This document shows positions 6,702 through 6,774 of a stretch of DNA of 6,774 bases, one piece after another. This stretch comes from Lactobacillaceae bacterium (lineage in GTDB: Bacteria > Bacillota > Bacilli > Lactobacillales > Lactobacillaceae), in the NCBI GenBank assembly GCA_031261865.1, contig JAISIV010000094.1:1-6774 (forward strand), written 5' to 3'. The position numbers were made by a program, and so were the translations under genes. Under the pieces are notes generated by a model that made no database searches, was not told the origin of the DNA, and worked only from the letters and a program-made list of their open reading frames with translations. How positions within the stretch are numbered: position 1 is the first letter of the stretch; each line of letters starts with the position of its first letter.

Positions 6702-6774
6702 CTATAACAAATTCGCCATGGTTAGCTACTTTAATAACATCCCCAATGCGTAATTTTCTACCTCTTCTAGCGTC
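6691..6774 (-). CDS. yaaA: S4 domain-containing protein YaaA, C-terminal 27 residues (partial)
   Basis: The frame enters from the right edge and ends at TAA 6693-6691, overlapping the recF start by 11 nt. The visible residues begin DARRGRKLRIGDVIKVANHG. Arg-Arg-Gly-Arg-Lys-Leu followed by a GD(V) turn is the end of the S4 RNA-binding fold in the small YaaA proteins (about 70-75 residues) encoded between dnaN and recF in Firmicutes. The precise role is unknown; RNA or ribosome binding is inferred from the fold. The gene is cut only by the window edge, and its start should lie about 130-150 bp further right. The identification rests on a short segment plus the very conserved position. Confidence 0.88.
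   Translation of the reverse strand, partial: DARRGRKLRIGDVIKVANHGEFVIDGN

Overview
The window carries the replication-origin-proximal DNA topology and repair operon of a low-GC Gram-positive bacterium, almost certainly a member of the Lactobacillaceae. Two things point there. The end of yaaA followed by recF, gyrB and gyrA, all tightly packed on the minus strand, is the conserved segment that follows dnaA-dnaN near oriC in Firmicutes. The gene after it encodes a protein with a KxYKxGKxW signal peptide, a type known mainly from lactobacilli and relatives. I cannot name a genus from the sequence alone.

Layout, read in the direction of transcription (right to left). The last 27 codons of yaaA (S4-domain protein) enter from the right edge and end inside recF (11-nt overlap). 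recF ends inside the start of gyrB (8-nt overlap). gyrB and gyrA are 9 nt apart, and the gyrA Shine-Dalgarno touches the gyrB stop codon. A strong Rho-independent terminator follows gyrA, so the four genes look like one translationally coupled operon. I saw no convincing internal promoter. A 196-bp intergenic region (841-1036) holds this terminator, then a candidate sigma-70-type promoter with an inverted repeat and short direct repeats just upstream. Next comes the 5' part (280 codons, no stop) of a gene for a large secreted or surface protein that runs off the left edge.

Function: GyrB (ATPase and TOPRIM subunit) and GyrA (DNA breakage-reunion and wrapping subunit) form DNA gyrase. RecF loads RecA at gaps. 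YaaA is an RNA-binding-fold protein of uncertain role. All catalytic motifs are intact, and the quinolone-resistance positions carry susceptible-type residues.

The surface-protein gene is the only accessory-looking element. It is visibly more AT-rich than the gyrase genes (about 30% G+C against about 45% in the lines I counted by hand), Ser/Thr/Asn-rich, and sits where many lactobacilli have rpsF-ssb-rpsR. I found no RNA gene, CRISPR array, insertion sequence or clear undescribed system. The regulatory region and the truncated surface protein are the parts worth a second look.
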